The notes under the pieces were generated by a model, which searched no databases, was not told the DNA's origin, and saw nothing but the letters and a program-made list of their open reading frames with translations. Below, piece by piece: positions 61,836-64,000 of a stretch of DNA of 64,000 bases. Numbering within the stretch: the first letter of the stretch is position 1; every line of letters starts with the position of its first letter. The position numbers were made by a program, and so were the translations under genes. Source of the stretch: Sialis fuliginosa (taxonomy: Eukaryota; Arthropoda; Insecta; Megaloptera; Sialidae); NCBI GenBank assembly GCA_961205875.1, contig OY540809.1:33120267-33184266 (forward strand), given 5' to 3'.

Positions 61836-64000
61836 CAGGGTTACACATTAAGAGTGGATATCGACTTTATTTTGAAAACTATAAGAATTAGAGCAATATG
61901 TCAAATTGTAACTACCGTTCAATTTGCATTTGGAAGAATAATAAAATATCATGCAACCCCCACCCATACTCGCATCGCCCACACGCCTCTCAACTTTGAA
62001 ATTTCAAATGGAACCCCCCATATTTTATTTCGTAATTTGAAAGCTAGATTTATTTAATGAATTTTTTACTTCAACAAAATTTTTCTATGGTGGACCGTTC
62101 AAGAAATATTGGGTAAAAAATATATTTTTTAGGGTATAGTATTTTTGTCACATTAAGAGTGGATATCGACTTTATTTCGGAAACTATAAGAATTAGAGCA
62201 ATATTTCAAATTGTAACTACCCTTCAATTTGCATTTGGAAGAATAATAAAACATCATTTAACCCCCACCCATACTCGCATCGCCCACACGCCTCTCAACT
62301 TTGAAATTTCATATGGAACCCCCCATATTTTATTTCGCAATTTGAAAGCTAAATTTATTTAATGAACTTTTTACTTCAACAAAATTTTTCTATGATGGAC
62401 CGTTAAAGAAATATTGGGCAAGTAGTGAATTATTTTAGGGTATAGTATTTTTGCCACATTAAGGAGGATATCGACTTTATTTCGGAAACTATAAGAATTA
62501 GAGCAATATTTCAAATTGTAACTACCCTTCAATTTGCATTTGGAAGAATAATAAAACATCATTTAACCCCCACCTATACTCGCATCGCCCACACGCCTCT
62601 CAACTTTGAAATTTCAAATGGAACCCCCCATATTTTATTTCGCAATTTGAAAGCTAAATTTATTTAATGAACTTTTTACTTCAACAAAATTTTTCTATGA
62701 TGGACCGTTTGATAAATATTGGGCAAGGTGTGTATTTTTTAGGGTATAGTATTTTTGTCACATTTAGGGTGGATATCGACTAATTTTCGAATCTATGAGT
62801 TATAGCAACATTTTAAATTTTAACTGCCTTAGAATTTTTACATACGCTTATGCCCGTATTACTGTGATATGGGTTCGTTTTGGAATTTAGAGCAGTGATT
62901 TTTCAAATTTTATAACATAAGCGGCTCTGACCGTACAAGATAATTTTCATAACATCATTACTATTTTAATACCGTTAAATTTTACTGACCGCGGGTGCGC
63001 GATACTTATCAATCACTTCATGAAACTTCAAAAGAACTGTCATATAAATTGTATACCCCATTTTAAAGTGCTTGTAAGCTAGTAAAACTTGCTGGACTGT
63101 AATACCAGACATTACATATTTAAAATAACAATACAAAATGATTTTTTTTGTATTTAAATATTGATTTGATAATAGTTTTGTTGAAGTAAAAAGTTTATTA
63201 AATAAATGTAGCTTTAATATTCTGAAATAAAAATGGAGGGTTATATTTGAATTTTCAAAGTTGAGAGGCGTATGGGCGATGCGAATATGGGTGGAGGTTA
63301 CATGATATTTTATTATTCTTCCAAATTAAAATTGAAGGGTAGTTACAATTTGAAATATTGTTCTATTTCTTATGGTTTCGAAAATAAAGTCGATATCCAC
63401 TCTTAATGTGACAAAAATACTACACCCTAAAAAATACACACCTTGCCCAATATTTCTTGAACGGTCCACCATAGAAAAATTTTGTTGAAGTAAAAAGTTC
63501 ATTAAATAAATTTAGCTTTCAAATTGCGAAATAAAATATGGGGGATTCTATTTGAAATTTTAAAGTTGAGAGGCGTGTGGGCGACGCGAGTATGGGTGGG
63601 GATTACATGATGTTTTATTGTTCTTCCAAATGCAAATTGAAGGGTAGTTACAGTTTGAAATATTGCTCTAATTCTTATAGTTTCCGAAATAAAGTCGATA
63701 TCCTTCTTAATGTGGCAAAAATACTATACCCTAAAATAATTCACTACTTGCCCAATATTTCTTTAACGGTCCACCATAGAAAAATTTTGTTGAAGTAAAA
63801 AGTTTATTAAATAAATCTAGCTTTAATATTCTGAAATAAAATATAGGGGGTTCCATTTGAAATTTCAAAGTTGAGAGGCGTGTGGGCGACGCGAGTATGG
63901 GTGGGGGTTAAATGATGTTTTATTATTTTTTCAAATGCAAATTGAAGGGCAGTTACAATTTGAAATATTGCTCTAATTCTTATAGTTTCGAAAATAAAGT
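61836..64000. repeat. Array of ~305-bp units reversing into inverted copies, cut by window end
   Basis: CAGGGTTACACATTAAGAGT at 61836 follows TA and opens the element. Direct units start at 61846, 62151, 62457 and 62761 (last one truncated near 62870). A unique centre (about 62870-63180) follows. Then inverted units run from about 63180 to the window end, with unit junctions near 63403 and 63706. Shared blocks include GGATATCGACTTTATTT, CCCATACTCGCATCGCCCAC and CGCCTCTCAACTTTGAAATT. The right terminus lies outside the window. ORFs in the units mirror each other and are not genes. Confidence 0.88.

Noticed and set aside
61812..63798. Similar 60-80 codon ORFs recurring in the 305-bp array
   Set aside because: They arise once per repeat unit in both orientations, so they reflect the repeat and not genes.

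Overview
This is an AT-rich eukaryotic nuclear window, almost certainly from an insect or another arthropod. The evidence is spliced genes with GT-AG introns, BTB transcription factors of the insect type (one with a pipsqueak-like helix-turn-helix), Tc1/mariner, hAT, Helitron and LINE remnants, and no prokaryotic gene layout. I cannot name the species from sequence alone. Five genes are well supported: an intronless BTB/POZ zinc-finger gene (23474-24298, minus), RNA polymerase II subunit RPB9 (43087-44561, plus, 3 exons), the Hsp70 nucleotide exchange factor HSPBP1 (46379-48199, plus, 5 exons, with one apparent 1-base frameshift), the PP2A regulator IGBP1/Tap42 (50167-51216, minus, no intron) and a BTB/POZ plus psq-like HTH regulator (53106-56393, plus, 6 coding exons). 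No tRNA, rRNA or CRISPR was recognised. These are unrelated housekeeping or regulatory genes; no shared pathway is implied. || Layout: 1-17.6 kb is gene-free and holds decayed repeats, a LINE 3' remnant, a nearly full-length but broken Tc1/mariner element (7401-8448) with intact TIRs and TA duplication, and several short hAT-type elements. From 17.6 to 41.6 kb the DNA is an almost unbroken series of long inverted-repeat (foldback) elements, each 1.4 to 7.2 kb, interrupted mainly by the BTB zinc-finger gene. From 43 to 56.4 kb lies the gene cluster RPB9, HSPBP1, IGBP1 and BTB-psq, with mobile elements in introns and one foldback (48351-49836) between HSPBP1 and IGBP1. From 56.4 kb to the end there is an AT-rich tail, a nested hAT element and an array of about 305-bp units that turns into its own inverted copy and runs off the window. 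|| The most unusual content is the foldback landscape. Several elements have arms built of tandem subrepeats (15 bp, about 304 bp, about 305 bp, about 409 bp), as in Drosophila FB elements. Two of the largest (27341-34557 and 36273-39704) are bounded by perfect 8-bp target duplications, so each appears to descend from a single insertion that later collected Helitrons, hAT elements and a LINE fragment. Target duplications let the order of many nested insertions be read directly.
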